Below the pieces are notes generated by a model. It had not been told where the DNA came from, did no database searches, and was given only the letters and a program-made list of their open reading frames with translations. From positions 124,001-188,000 of the forward strand of contig NZ_JAIVAL010000005.1 of NCBI RefSeq assembly GCF_020171985.1: a DNA stretch of 64,000 nucleotides, read 5' to 3'. This document shows positions 50,477 to 60,836 of the stretch, piece after piece. Numbering within the stretch: position 1 is the stretch's first letter; the number at the start of each line of letters is the position of its first letter. The translations under genes and the position numbers were made by a program. This stretch comes from Halobacillus halophilus (GTDB taxonomy: Bacteria; Bacillota; Bacilli; Bacillales; Halobacillaceae).

Positions 50477-53353
50477 CTACTCGCTGGCTGCTTTTTCCTT
50501 GGACTGTAATCTTTGCTCCATCCGTTTACGATCGCGTTCCAATACTGGCTTAAGATAACGGCCGGTATAAGAGGCCTTAGTTTCCGCTACTTCTTCAGGG
50601 GTACCGGTCGCAATAATTTCTCCACCTTTGTCCCCGCCTTCAGGGCCTAGATCTAGTATATAATCCGCCTCTTTGATTACATCAAGGTCATGTTCAATAA
50701 TCAATACGCTGTCCCCATTATCGACAAGCCGCTGAAGTACTTTTAAGAGACGGGAAATATCATCCACATGCAGACCTGTAGTAGGTTCATCAAGAATGTA
50801 AAAGGACTTCCCATTCGAACGCCGGTGAAGTTCACTGGCCAGCTTCACACGTTGCGCTTCTCCCCCGGAAAGAGTTGTGGCCGGTTGTCCGAGTTTAATG
50901 TATTCCAGACCTACATCGGCTACTGTCTGCAATTTCCGTTTAATCTTTGGAATGTTATTAAAGAAATCCAGAGCTTCTTCAATCGTCATAGCTAATACAT
51001 CTGCGATACTTTTTCCTTTATATTTTACCTCTAGAGTTTCCCGGTTATAGCGCTTGCCATCACATACTTCACAAGGAACATAAACGTCAGGCAGGAAATG
51101 CATTTCAATTTTAATAATTCCATCCCCGCGACAGGCTTCACAACGCCCGCCTTTCACATTAAAACTAAAACGGCCTTTTTTATATCCTCGGATTTTCGCT
51201 TCATTCGTTTGAGCAAATACATCACGAATATTATCGAATACTCCAGTATAAGTCGCCGGGTTTGAACGAGGGGTACGGCCAATTGGTGATTGGTCTATAT
51301 CGATCACTTTCTCTAAATGTTCCATACCTTCTATTGTTTTATGCTTGCCTGGTTTTTCTTTGCCTCTATGCAATTTCATGGAAAGCGATTTATAAAGAAT
51401 TTCATTTATAAGTGTACTTTTACCAGACCCTGACACACCCGTCACAGCTGTAAATAGTCCCAATGGAATTTGTGCATTCACATTTTTTAAGTTATTTTCC
51501 TCTGCACCTTTAATTTTCAGGAAACGCTCATCGGGTGATCTTCTCTCAGAAGGAAGTGGAATGAATTTTTTTCCGGAGAGATACTGACCAGTTAATGACT
51601 TGCCACTTTTCATTACTTGCTTAGGTGTACCCTGTGAGACGATCTGCCCGCCGTGAGCACCAGCTCCTGGACCGATATCAATTAAATAATCAGCTGCGAG
51701 CATTGTATCTTCATCATGCTCTACTACAATTAGAGTATTATCCAGATCCCTCATACGCTTCAACGTATTGATTAACCGATCGTTGTCACGCTGGTGAAGT
51801 CCAATAGAAGGCTCATCCAGTACGTAAAGCACACCGGTTAGAGCAGATCCAATCTGCGTTGCCAGTCTGATACGCTGAGCTTCGCCTCCTGATAGAGTCC
51901 CGGCAGAACGGGACAAGGTTAGATAATCCAGCCCTACGTTCGCGAGGAAACTTAATCTTTCACAGATTTCTTTTAAGATCATACGGGCAATTGTTTCCTC
52001 TTTTTCAGTCAATTCAAGTCCTTCAAAGAATTCCTTTGCTTCGGTTACGGAATAATCAGTGGTTTGACCAATATGTTTTCCGTTGATTAATACAGCCAGG
52101 GCTTCTTCATTCAAGCGGTTGCCTTTACACTTAGGACAGGGTTTTTGAGCCATATATTTTTCCATTTGCTCACGGATAAAATCCGAACTCGTTTCACGAT
52201 ATCGACGAGAAATATTGGGAATAACACCTTCAAAGAAAATTTCATTTTCCCGCACTTTTCCGAAATCATTTTCATAACGGAAGTATACTTTTTCATCGCC
52301 GCTCCCATATAAGATTCGCTCCATATGTTCCTTCGGTAAATCCTGAATAGGTACATCCATATCTATTCCATAATGATCTGCAACACTTTTCAGAAGTTGA
52401 GGATAATACTGGGAACTAGTTGGTTCCCACGCAGCAATGGCATGCTCTTTCAAGGAACGAGACCAGTCGGGTATAACCAGATCAATATCTACTTCTAACT
52501 GCGTTCCGAGACCATCACACCGGTTACAAGCACCGTATGGACTGTTGAAAGAGAACATTCTCGGCTCCAGTTCACTTACAGAAAATCCGCAGATTGGGCA
52601 GGCATGATGTTCAGAGAAAGACAATTCTTCCTCTCCTATAACATCTACAAGGGTATGTCCCCCGCCTAATTTTAAGGCCGTTTCAATTGAATCGGATAGC
52701 CGGCCCTCGACTCCTTCTTTAACCACAATCCGGTCCACAACTACTTCAATTGAGTGCTTTTTATTTTTATTTAAATTTATTTCCTCGGAAATCTCACGCA
52801 TTTCTCCATCTACTCGCAGACGAACGTACCCTTCTTTCTGCAATTGTTCAAATACTTTGGCGTGCTCGCCTTTCCGTCCTGAGACCACTGGGGAAAGAAT
52901 TTGCATTTTTGTTCTTTCTGGATACTCCATAATTTGATCAACCATCTGCTGTACGGTCTGGGAATTAATTTCAATTCCATGTTTTGGACAAGTAGGGCGT
53001 CCTACCCGTGCGAACAGCAGACGTAGATAGTCATAAATTTCAGTTACCGTCCCCACTGTTGACCTGGGGTTACGACTAGTGGTTTTCTGATCAATCGAAA
53101 TGGCTGGAGAAAGACCTTCTATGGAGTCCACATCCGGTTTATCCATTTGTCCTAAGAATTGCCGCGCATAGGCACTTAGAGACTCGACATAACGTCGCTG
53201 CCCTTCCGCGTAGATGGTGTCAAACGCTAAAGAAGACTTTCCGGAACCGGACAACCCTGTCATAACGACCAGTTTATTCTTAGGAATATCAATATCGATC
53301 CCTTTCAGATTGTGGGCCCGGGCTCCTTTAACACTAATATGCTTGCTAGCCAT
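50477..53353 (-). CDS. uvrA: Excinuclease ABC subunit A
   Basis: DNA-damage-recognition ATPase of nucleotide excision repair; loads UvrB on lesions. 958 residues with two ABC modules: Walker [10 protein letters not shown] (near 33) and GVSGSGKST (near 640), two LSGGEAQR signatures, and Zn fingers with CxxC pairs (CPICGF...CNRCDG and CEACRG...CEVCDG). It lies seven bases after uvrB and is co-transcribed with it. Confidence 0.98.
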   Translation of the reverse strand: MASKHISVKGARAHNLKGIDIDIPKNKLVVMTGLSGSGKSSLAFDTIYAEGQRRYVESLSAYARQFLGQMDKPDVDSIEGLSPAISIDQKTTSRNPRSTVGTVTEIYDYLRLLFARVGRPTCPKHGIEINSQTVQQMVDQIMEYPERTKMQILSPVVSGRKGEHAKVFEQLQKEGYVRLRVDGEMREISEEINLNKNKKHSIEVVVDRIVVKEGVEGRLSDSIETALKLGGGHTLVDVIGEEELSFSEHHACPICGFSVSELEPRMFSFNSPYGACNRCDGLGTQLEVDIDLVIPDWSRSLKEHAIAAWEPTSSQYYPQLLKSVADHYGIDMDVPIQDLPKEHMERILYGSGDEKVYFRYENDFGKVRENEIFFEGVIPNISRRYRETSSDFIREQMEKYMAQKPCPKCKGNRLNEEALAVLINGKHIGQTTDYSVTEAKEFFEGLELTEKEETIARMILKEICERLSFLANVGLDYLTLSRSAGTLSGGEAQRIRLATQIGSALTGVLYVLDEPSIGLHQRDNDRLINTLKRMRDLDNTLIVVEHDEDTMLAADYLIDIGPGAGAHGGQIVSQGTPKQVMKSGKSLTGQYLSGKKFIPLPSERRSPDERFLKIKGAEENNLKNVNAQIPLGLFTAVTGVSGSGKSTLINEILYKSLSMKLHRGKEKPGKHKTIEGMEHLEKVIDIDQSPIGRTPRSNPATYTGVFDNIRDVFAQTNEAKIRGYKKGRFSFNVKGGRCEACRGDGIIKIEMHFLPDVYVPCEVCDGKRYNRETLEVKYKGKSIADVLAMTIEEALDFFNNIPKIKRKLQTVADVGLEYIKLGQPATTLSGGEAQRVKLASELHRRSNGKSFYILDEPTTGLHVDDISRLLKVLQRLVDNGDSVLIIEHDLDVIKEADYILDLGPEGGDKGGEIIATGTPEEVAETKASYTGRYLKPVLERDRKRMEQRLQSKEKAASE

Positions 53354-53359
53354 ACTTCC

Positions 53360-55342
53360 TCATCCCTCCGCTTTTAATTCCAATAAAATATCACGTAATT
53401 CAGCCGCTCTTTCGAAGTCTAAATCTCGAGCCGCCTGCTTCATTTCTGTTTCCATATTGTCAATCGTTTCCTGACGTTCTTTCTTCGTCATTTCAGAAGG
53501 GCGTTTCATACCGCTGTCGTAAGAACCTTCTTCTTCGGAAACGGCTGTTGCTTTAATAACATCGCGCACTTCTTTGTGTATTGTTTTCGGGGTAACCCCG
53601 TGTTCTTCATTATAAGCAATTTGCTTTTCACGACGCCTGTATGTTTCATCAATTGCAAACTGCATCGACTTCGTAATTTTATCCGCATACATGATGACGC
53701 GACCGTTTTCGTTACGTGCCGCTCTTCCAATTGTTTGAATCAGGGAACGATCCGACCTCAAGAACCCTTCTTTATCGGCATCCAGAATAGTAACTAAAGA
53801 AACCTCCGGGATGTCAAGACCTTCTCTCAGCAGGTTAATACCGATAATTACATCGTATTTTCCTACTCGCAGATCGCGGATAACTTCTATTCTTTCCAAT
53901 GTTTTTATTTCAGAGTGCAAGTAAGCTACTTTAATACCAAGTTCTTTCAGGTAATCCGTAAGGTCTTCAGACATTTTCTTCGTTAAAGTGGTTACAAGTA
54001 CACGTTCATTCCTTTCGGCGCGCTTATTAATTTCGCCTACAAGGTCATCGATTTGACCATGAATCGGGCGCACATCTATTTCAGGATCAAGCAGTCCCGT
54101 AGGTCTGATAATCTGTTCGATAACTTTTGGTGTATGTTCCAATTCATAGGGTCCTGGAGTAGCAGATACATACGTAATTTGATTGATATGTTTTTCAAAC
54201 TCAGGAAACTTCAGCGGCCGGTTGTCAAGTGCTGAAGGAAGGCGAAAGCCGTGATCAACTAAAACTTGTTTACGCGCCTGGTCCCCATTGTACATACCCC
54301 GTACTTGAGGTAGTGTAACGTGCGACTCATCCGCCATAATCATAAAATCATCCGGGAAGTAGTCCAGCAGTGTGTATGGAGTTGCCCCCGGCTCACGAAA
54401 CGTTAGATGACGTGAATAGTTTTCGATTCCTGAACAAAAGCCCATTTCATTCATCATTTCCAAATCATAATTCGTCCGCTGCTCTAAACGCTGAGCTTCA
54501 AGCAGCTTATTTTGTTCACGTAATTCTTTAACGCGCTCAATCATTTCCTGCTCTATATTTACAATTGCTTTTTTAAGTTTGGACTCTCGCGTTACGAAGT
54601 GGGAAGCTGGGAAAATCGCTACATGCTCACGGTCGCCCATAACTTCTCCAGTCAGGACATCAATTTCGCGGATCCGATCGATTTCATCACCAAAAAACTC
54701 AACTCGTATAGCATGTTCTTCACGGGAAGCCGGTATGATTTCAACAGAATCCCCGCGTACACGGAACGTCCCCCTCTGAAAATCAATATCGTTGCGGGCA
54801 TATTGAATGTCTACAAGATTACGTAATAATTCGTCACGGTCCTTTTCCATTCCTGAACGGATTGATAGTACCTGGCTGCGATATTCGTCTGGAGAACCTA
54901 AACCGTAAATACACGATACACTGGCCACAATAATAACGTCGTTTCGTTCAAACAAAGCTGAAGTTGCCGAGTGTCTCAGCTTATCAATCTCATCGTTTAT
55001 ACTCGCGTCTTTTTCTATAAATGTGTCAGAGGAAGGCACATAAGCCTCCGGCTGATAATAGTCATAGTAGCTGACGAAATATTCGACAGCGTTATTTGGA
55101 AAGAATTCTTTAAACTCGCTGTACAGCTGGCCAGCCAGCGTTTTATTGTGGGCAATGATCAATGTAGGTTTATTAACTTCCTGAATCACGTTGGACATGG
55201 TGAACGTTTTACCTGTCCCTGTCGCCCCCAAAAGAGTCTGATGTCTTTCACCACGATTTATTCCATCAACAAGCTCTTGAATGGCTCGCGGCTGATCTCC
55301 CTGCGGGGAATATTGTGAAACCAATTCGAATTTATTCTCCAT
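53360..55342 (-). CDS. uvrB: Excinuclease ABC subunit B
   Basis: Helicase-like damage-verification subunit that recruits UvrC. 660 residues with Walker [12 protein letters not shown], the beta-hairpin region [25 protein letters not shown] in [10 protein letters not shown], helicase motif [11 protein letters not shown] and a C-terminal UVR domain (about 620-655). It is the first gene of the uvrBA unit, behind a LexA-type site. Confidence 0.98.
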   Translation of the reverse strand: MENKFELVSQYSPQGDQPRAIQELVDGINRGERHQTLLGATGTGKTFTMSNVIQEVNKPTLIIAHNKTLAGQLYSEFKEFFPNNAVEYFVSYYDYYQPEAYVPSSDTFIEKDASINDEIDKLRHSATSALFERNDVIIVASVSCIYGLGSPDEYRSQVLSIRSGMEKDRDELLRNLVDIQYARNDIDFQRGTFRVRGDSVEIIPASREEHAIRVEFFGDEIDRIREIDVLTGEVMGDREHVAIFPASHFVTRESKLKKAIVNIEQEMIERVKELREQNKLLEAQRLEQRTNYDLEMMNEMGFCSGIENYSRHLTFREPGATPYTLLDYFPDDFMIMADESHVTLPQVRGMYNGDQARKQVLVDHGFRLPSALDNRPLKFPEFEKHINQITYVSATPGPYELEHTPKVIEQIIRPTGLLDPEIDVRPIHGQIDDLVGEINKRAERNERVLVTTLTKKMSEDLTDYLKELGIKVAYLHSEIKTLERIEVIRDLRVGKYDVIIGINLLREGLDIPEVSLVTILDADKEGFLRSDRSLIQTIGRAARNENGRVIMYADKITKSMQFAIDETYRRREKQIAYNEEHGVTPKTIHKEVRDVIKATAVSEEEGSYDSGMKRPSEMTKKERQETIDNMETEMKQAARDLDFERAAELRDILLELKAEG

Positions 55343-55388
55343 GACGAAAACCTCCGTTCTTAACTAGTCATCATTAGTTTACCACATT

Positions 55389-55424
55389 AGTTTATCATTC
55401 TAACATTAAACGAACAAACATTCG
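55389..55424 (-). promoter_or_regulatory. SOS box and promoter of uvrBA
   Basis: 55411-55424 reads CGAACAAACATTCG, one change from the Bacillus LexA/DinR consensus CGAAC-N4-GTTCG. It overlaps the proposed -35 TTGTTC (55412-55417); with a 17-base spacer the -10 is TAAACT (55389-55394). Damage induction through LexA is expected. Confidence 0.8.
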
Positions 55425-55456
55425 GTACTAAGCAGGTCCGTACTTTTCCAGTTATT

Positions 55457-55490
55457 AAAAAACCCCGGGAAATCTTTATTCCCCAGGATT
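55457..55490 (-). terminator. Terminator of the phosphorelay operon
   Basis: On the minus strand, CCTGGGGAA pairs with TTCCCGGGG apart from one G-G mismatch, followed by T6. It lies just past the histidine kinase stop. Confidence 0.8.
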
Positions 55491-55497
55491 TTCATAG

Positions 55498-58400
55498 TTA
55501 TTCTTCTTTAGCAACAAGAATCTGACCAGTCTTACCTTCATGTAGAAGGGTCTTCATGATAATGGTTGAAAGTTTTCTTAATGGGTAGGGTTTGACCAGA
55601 TATTCTTCCACTTCGATATTAGGGACTCCCGAGTGACTGAGCGCACTTGAGATAAATATAGGAATGTCAGACAGATGGTCATAGTTCTTAATAGCTCGTA
55701 TAATATCCCACCCAGAGACTTGATCAGCTAATGTTAAATCAACGATAAACACATCAGGCTTCATTTTTTCCAATTCATTAAGGGCTGATCGACCTTCATT
55801 GAAATGAGAAACTTTAATACCTGCGTCACCTAATTCATCCTTTATAAGCTGAGATAAGTTAATATCATCTTCGATAAGGATTACATGCGGAACTTTTTCA
55901 ACCGGACCATCTTCATTTTTTAACGGTTCATGTAAAGGAAAGGTAATGGAAAACACGCTGCCTGTTCCCTGTTCTGAGAGTACAGAGATACGCCCATTAT
56001 GAATTTCTGCAATTTCCTTACTGATAGCAAGGCCAAGCCCCGTACCGCCGACTTTACGCTGACTTGAGTTATCCACTCTATGGAACTTAGTAAACAGCTT
56101 CGTAATTTCGTGTTCCGGAATGCCTAGACCTTCATCCGCCACATGCACGTACACGTTAGACTGATCGTTATTTATAGCGACTACCACTTCTCCTCCATCC
56201 GGAGAAAACTTAATGGCATTCCCTATGATGTTATTCATCAACTGTATAATCTTCTCACGATCCGCGTGGATCTTTGAAGTTAATGTCTGATCGGTGAACA
56301 CCATCCGGTGGTCTGTATGAGTGATACGGAAGTTCTCTACCACTTCTTCGACCAGGCTTCCCAGTTCTACCACTTCTTTATTGAAAGAAGACTTTCCTGA
56401 CTCCATCCGCTGCAGATCCAGAAAATCATTGATAAGGTTTGTCAGCCGCTTTGCTTCCCCGTGAATGGTGTTTAGATATTTTTTTCGACGTTTTTCCGGG
56501 AGATCACGGTGAATCATTAATTCCGTATATCCAAGTACACTCGCCAGTGGAGTTCTTAATTCATGACTCACTGTACTAACCAGATTTGTCTTCATCTGGT
56601 TGACTTCAAATTCCGAAGTAATATCACGGAATACAAACAAAGTACCTTCTTTTTCATGCTGGTGATAAATTGGCTCCGCATAGACCTCAATTATACGAGA
56701 CTCCTCTTCAGCGCCTACCTCTATTCTCACACTGCTCCTTGAATGTTCGTTAGTGAATACCATTGCTCTGCAAAAGGCTGTAAAGCTATCCGCGTCAGAA
56801 ATGTACGAGGCTATTTGATGCATCCAATCTTCAAACTCCACCTTTAACCAGGTCTGTTGGTCCATGTATGGAAGGCCAAGGAACGCCAGCCAGTTTTGAT
56901 TGTATTGCACAAGCTTTCCAGCTTCATCTACAAACAGGATTCCTTCATTGATATTATCAATAATATCCTGATTCAATTGACGGTTAATTTCTGATTGTTC
57001 ATAAGAATCAATTCTTTCGATGTATAATGAAACCCGCTGTAAAATGGCATTAATTCCATTAATCTCTTCCTTTTCATAAGAAGCTCCTATCCTTGTAGCT
57101 ACAAAGAATGCCTCCAGTTTATTTCTGGAATTAAATACAGGTACATAAAGATCATAACTTTTACTAGATTCATTAAAATAACCCTTTTCATAGCTCGTCA
57201 TTTTGCGATCCCTGATGTAGGGAATGCGTTGAGTTCGTAACCGCTCTACCACATGAGCGAAAGAGGTTATCATATCGTCTTTCAAATCTTCCTCTCTTAG
57301 ACCGATTTTCGCGTACCCGCCAGAATTAAGCAGCATAAAGAGGCCATGGTCGAAAGGATATAAAATAGAGAGCTGGTAAATGACCTGATCCAGCAAAGAC
57401 TGCTTATCCATGGTGGTTGAAAGCGTCTGGTTCATAGAATTTAATTTTTCCACTGTACTTCTTGCTTTCTCTGTCTCTCTTAAAGAATCTTTTAACCGCT
57501 GTTGGGCCTGTTTAATATCTGTAATATCTTTTTGAATGACAATAAATTGTTCGACTCTGCCATCTTCATTTATGTAAGGAACTACAGTGGTGTTTGTGTA
57601 AAAAAAACCTCCACCTTTACGATTACACCTAACTTCTCCTTTCCATACCTTTCCATGTTCTACTCCAGAGAAGGCCTTCTTTACATCCGTATGATTATAA
57701 GACTCTTCTGTTAGGCTTAAGAAATGACGCCCTTCCAACTCACTTTCCGTATAATCCGATGCTTCTGCTAATTTTCCGTTACAGGTTTGTATCCATCCAT
57801 CTTCGTCCAATATAGCGACAATGGATGACTCATTTAAAGCCAGGTCCTTGTTTCGTAAATTATTTACATAGGATTCAAGCATTTCCTGTTGAGCCAATAG
57901 TTCTTCATTTTGAGCAGAAAGGTTGTCTTCCCTTTCTCTAATTTCTTTGGCCATATATTGAAAGGAACGCGTTAATGTACCAATTTCGTCTTTTCGCTTA
58001 CTCGAAGGGAACTCATCATAATTACTTCCTGCTGCTAATGCTTCCGATGCTATCGAAAGTTCAGAAAGAGGGCGTCCTATTCCCCGGCTCAACGTTCTTG
58101 AAGCAAGTGAAAGGATGAAAACGACAAGTATCATCAGGGCAAAAAGCAAGTAAGAAATCAGGTCCATCCGCTCAAGGAAGTTATCATTTTCTGAGGTTAA
58201 TGATTGTTGAGCTTCATTCGATATATCTTCAAGAGTTTGGATAATTTCGTTAATTTGCTCGGTTGTATTTGCGAGACTGAGCTGTCGTATTTCTTCAATA
58301 TCCCCATTTTCTAAAGCCATCTGTACTTTGGGGATTAGACTTTCCCAGTAGTATTCCAAAAACAGGTTAAGATCAGAAAAAAGTTCGATTCGTCCACTAG

Positions 58401-58713
58401 ACCACTGCATTTCCTGAGCTTTCACTAAATATCCATCAAGGTTTTCCCTTGCCTGTTTTGCCTGGAACAATTCATTATTATTATTGAATGCTATGTATCC
58501 ACGAGTTCGAAAAACCATGGTCTGATACTCTTCTTTAATATTGCGTAATACGTTACGCTTATCAACTAGCTCAGCTGTCAACGTCTCATGCTCTCTCTTG
58601 TTGGAGTATTGTAAATAAAAAAGAAAAGATGTAGCTAGACAGGTGGCAGTCACTACCACCAGCATAACGATGAAGAATTTTCTTCGAATCGATCTTCGAA
58701 AATAATCCATCAT
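55498..58713 (-). CDS. Hybrid sensor histidine kinase with PAS, GAF and REC domains
   Basis: A 1071-residue membrane kinase. Order: TM helix (about 13-34), extracellular helical sensor of the CHASE3 kind (about 35-185), TM helix (about 186-205), HAMP (about 205-262), PAS (about 285-405), GAF-like (about 430-570), second PAS (about 580-700), HisKA with phospho-His in STVSHELRTPLA, HATPase_c (NIIGNAIKFS, VADEGLGIPEHE, GGTGLGLAISKEI), and a C-terminal receiver with the phospho-Asp in VFIVDLTL and Lys in LVKPYP. It overlaps the REC gene by ATGA and has GAGGAAA upstream. The signal is unknown. The operon context suggests it feeds a phosphorelay controlling the GGDEF protein. Confidence 0.9.
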   Translation of the reverse strand: MMDYFRRSIRRKFFIVMLVVVTATCLATSFLFYLQYSNKREHETLTAELVDKRNVLRNIKEEYQTMVFRTRGYIAFNNNNELFQAKQARENLDGYLVKAQEMQWSSGRIELFSDLNLFLEYYWESLIPKVQMALENGDIEEIRQLSLANTTEQINEIIQTLEDISNEAQQSLTSENDNFLERMDLISYLLFALMILVVFILSLASRTLSRGIGRPLSELSIASEALAAGSNYDEFPSSKRKDEIGTLTRSFQYMAKEIREREDNLSAQNEELLAQQEMLESYVNNLRNKDLALNESSIVAILDEDGWIQTCNGKLAEASDYTESELEGRHFLSLTEESYNHTDVKKAFSGVEHGKVWKGEVRCNRKGGGFFYTNTTVVPYINEDGRVEQFIVIQKDITDIKQAQQRLKDSLRETEKARSTVEKLNSMNQTLSTTMDKQSLLDQVIYQLSILYPFDHGLFMLLNSGGYAKIGLREEDLKDDMITSFAHVVERLRTQRIPYIRDRKMTSYEKGYFNESSKSYDLYVPVFNSRNKLEAFFVATRIGASYEKEEINGINAILQRVSLYIERIDSYEQSEINRQLNQDIIDNINEGILFVDEAGKLVQYNQNWLAFLGLPYMDQQTWLKVEFEDWMHQIASYISDADSFTAFCRAMVFTNEHSRSSVRIEVGAEEESRIIEVYAEPIYHQHEKEGTLFVFRDITSEFEVNQMKTNLVSTVSHELRTPLASVLGYTELMIHRDLPEKRRKKYLNTIHGEAKRLTNLINDFLDLQRMESGKSSFNKEVVELGSLVEEVVENFRITHTDHRMVFTDQTLTSKIHADREKIIQLMNNIIGNAIKFSPDGGEVVVAINNDQSNVYVHVADEGLGIPEHEITKLFTKFHRVDNSSQRKVGGTGLGLAISKEIAEIHNGRISVLSEQGTGSVFSITFPLHEPLKNEDGPVEKVPHVILIEDDINLSQLIKDELGDAGIKVSHFNEGRSALNELEKMKPDVFIVDLTLADQVSGWDIIRAIKNYDHLSDIPIFISSALSHSGVPNIEVEEYLVKPYPLRKLSTIIMKTLLHEGKTGQILVAKEE

Positions 58714-59072
58714 GTCAGGATTTCCTCTACTAATTGAATTAATTCAATTGGACTGAAAGGCTTCCCCATAAAATACTGAATGCCTGCGTTCTTGGACATC
58801 TCCACATCAGACTCCTGAGTTTTAGCGGTTAACATAATGATAGGTGGTCGATTTTTACAACCTTGATTTATCTTTTCGGCTACTTCAATCCCGTTCAACC
58901 CTGGCATCATGTAATCGAGAATAACCAAGTCCAGCGTTTCGAGCTGCAGAATCTCCCACGCCGCTTTCCCATTTTCAGCTTCTTTTATGATATACCCTTC
59001 GTCTTCTAGTGTATCTGAGATGAGCATTCTGAGTACCTCTTCATCATCAGCTACTAAAATTCGTTTGTTCAT
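58710..59072 (-). CDS. Single-domain response regulator (receiver only)
   Basis: A 120-residue CheY/Spo0F-like receiver without an output domain: acidic pocket Asp9/Asp10, phospho-Asp53 (VILDYMMPG), Thr82 and Lys104 (FMGKPFS). It probably shuttles phosphate between the hybrid kinase and the HPt of the GGDEF protein. Start ATG 59072 overlaps the upstream stop as ATGA and follows GGGAGG. Confidence 0.9.
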   Translation of the reverse strand: MNKRILVADDEEVLRMLISDTLEDEGYIIKEAENGKAAWEILQLETLDLVILDYMMPGLNGIEVAEKINQGCKNRPPIIMLTAKTQESDVEMSKNAGIQYFMGKPFSPIELIQLVEEILT

Positions 59073-60703
59073 CTTTTACCTCCCTTATGGCGTTGAATCA
59101 GCCTGCGGATACGTGCGACTAACTCATCTGTGCTGAAAGGCTTTGTCATATAATCATCCGCACCAATATTTAAAGCCTGTATAATATCCTTACCTTTCTG
59201 TCTTCCCGTAAGCATAATAACTACAGTTTCCTGATCATAAGCTCTTATCTGCGATAATACCTCCAGTCCATCCATCCCCGGAAGCACCCCATCAAGAAGG
59301 ACAACATGTTTATATTTGTCTTCATGATCATCTTTCAAAAAACTTTCTCCGTCCTTATATGCTTGAACTTCCACAGAATGATCAAAGTAATTTAACGTTT
59401 GAAGCCGGTCCGACAGTATCTCTCGAATGATAGAATCGTCATCAACAACTGATATATGGACTAGTTTGTCTGCGTTCGAATTAGGGATATCCTGAGTTGG
59501 CTCATATATAGTGACGGTGCCCTTACCAGAACGCTTCCCCCTGTACAAAGCCAAGTCAGCTTGCACAATTAGATCTTCCATTTTTAAACCAGATTTGTTC
59601 ATCTCTGTTAATCCTGCTGTAAAGCTTAAAGAGAACTCATAGTTCTTATAGGTATGAACAATCGACTTAAATTCTTCTAACATATTTGAGAGTCGCCTTT
59701 TAGCCTGTATTCTGCTTATGAGAGGCATGACTACAATAAACTCTTCGCCTCCATACCGAATCACACTGTCTTCAGGGCGGGTAGATGCATGTAATACTTC
59801 AGACAGCTGGATTAATACCTTATCCCCTACCATGTGTCCATAGCTGTCATTTACATTTTTAAAATCATCTAAATCAAGTATGGCGAGGCAAAATGTTTCC
59901 TCATTTCTTTGGAAGTTTCGCTTCTTCCTATCCAGTAAATCCTGGAGATAAGTTCTGTTATAGGCTTTAGTCAATTTATCGGTCGTTATTTGTTTTTTTA
60001 AAGATCGTACATGTAAAAGCCTGTTTCGAATGAGAGTAGTAAAGACTTCAAAATCAATAGGCTTTGGGATAAAATCGAGAGCTGAAGTTTCATACACTTT
60101 TTTTGCTAACTCGGGAGAACCATCCTCGCTGATGATCATGACAGGAGTTAAAATACTTGTGGCCTGCGTACTAATTTCTTCCAATATTTCTAAGCCATTT
60201 TTGTTCTCTAAGTAAAAATCAATCACGACTAAATCCGGCGTTTCATCATAAAACAGATGCAGTGCCCTTTCCTCTGTGGCAGCGATCAGGATATTGTAGC
60301 CATGACTCTCCAAGTTGTTGCGAAAATGATGCAGGAAATCTAAATTATTTTCTAAAATTAAAATTGTAGGCTGTTTTTCCTCTCTCTGAAAGACAGGCAG
60401 CTCCTGCTCCTTCCTGGGGAATTCTAATTCCTTATTCAAAGCAGCATGGAGAAAAACCGGCTGTAATAATTCCGACCATGAACCTTCCTGCCAGCTTGCT
60501 GTAGATACTGGGTTGACGTGATCCATTACTTTATCAGCTTCCGATGATAATTCCGGGAGTTGTATAGAAGCAGCTGTCCCTTTTACGGAGTGAAGAAATT
60601 GGTAGATCTCTTTTTCTTCCACGTAAGGAAGTTCCTGCCATTTTTCAATTTTTTTAGACACGTTTGTTAAGAATAATTTCTGATATTTTTCAAAGGATTG
60701 CAC
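59069..60703 (-). CDS. HPt-REC-GGDEF-REC protein (probable diguanylate cyclase)
   Basis: A 544-residue soluble multidomain protein. The N-terminal HPt-like helical part has FLHSVKGTAAS with His38. Receiver 1 (about 113-230) has Asp162 and Lys214. The GGDEF domain (about 235-402) has the active site GGEEF at 318-322 and an RPED inhibitory site (309-312) five residues upstream, the canonical distance. Receiver 2 (about 415-540) has Asp471 and Lys521. It should make c-di-GMP under phosphorelay control, with product inhibition. The start is GTG 60703 after GGAG. It is first in the three-gene operon; a TATAAT box lies at 60755-60760 on the minus strand. Confidence 0.9.
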   Translation of the reverse strand: MQSFEKYQKLFLTNVSKKIEKWQELPYVEEKEIYQFLHSVKGTAASIQLPELSSEADKVMDHVNPVSTASWQEGSWSELLQPVFLHAALNKELEFPRKEQELPVFQREEKQPTILILENNLDFLHHFRNNLESHGYNILIAATEERALHLFYDETPDLVVIDFYLENKNGLEILEEISTQATSILTPVMIISEDGSPELAKKVYETSALDFIPKPIDFEVFTTLIRNRLLHVRSLKKQITTDKLTKAYNRTYLQDLLDRKKRNFQRNEETFCLAILDLDDFKNVNDSYGHMVGDKVLIQLSEVLHASTRPEDSVIRYGGEEFIVVMPLISRIQAKRRLSNMLEEFKSIVHTYKNYEFSLSFTAGLTEMNKSGLKMEDLIVQADLALYRGKRSGKGTVTIYEPTQDIPNSNADKLVHISVVDDDSIIREILSDRLQTLNYFDHSVEVQAYKDGESFLKDDHEDKYKHVVLLDGVLPGMDGLEVLSQIRAYDQETVVIMLTGRQKGKDIIQALNIGADDYMTKPFSTDELVARIRRLIQRHKGGKR

Positions 60704-60795
60704 ATTTCCACTCCTAGTAAAATCAATCGCTTTTTATCGATCGGTCTAATGTTCATTATAATAGATTTTTGAAAACAATGGGTATAATTTCCTGT

Positions 60796-60829
60796 AAAAA
60801 AACCACTACAAATGTTCTGTAGTGGTTTT
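60796..60829 (-). terminator. Terminator of prfC
   Basis: AAACCACTACA (60800-60810) pairs with TGTAGTGGTTT (60818-60828) around a 7-base loop, with a T run on the minus strand. Confidence 0.92.
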
Positions 60830-60836
60830 CTTATTT

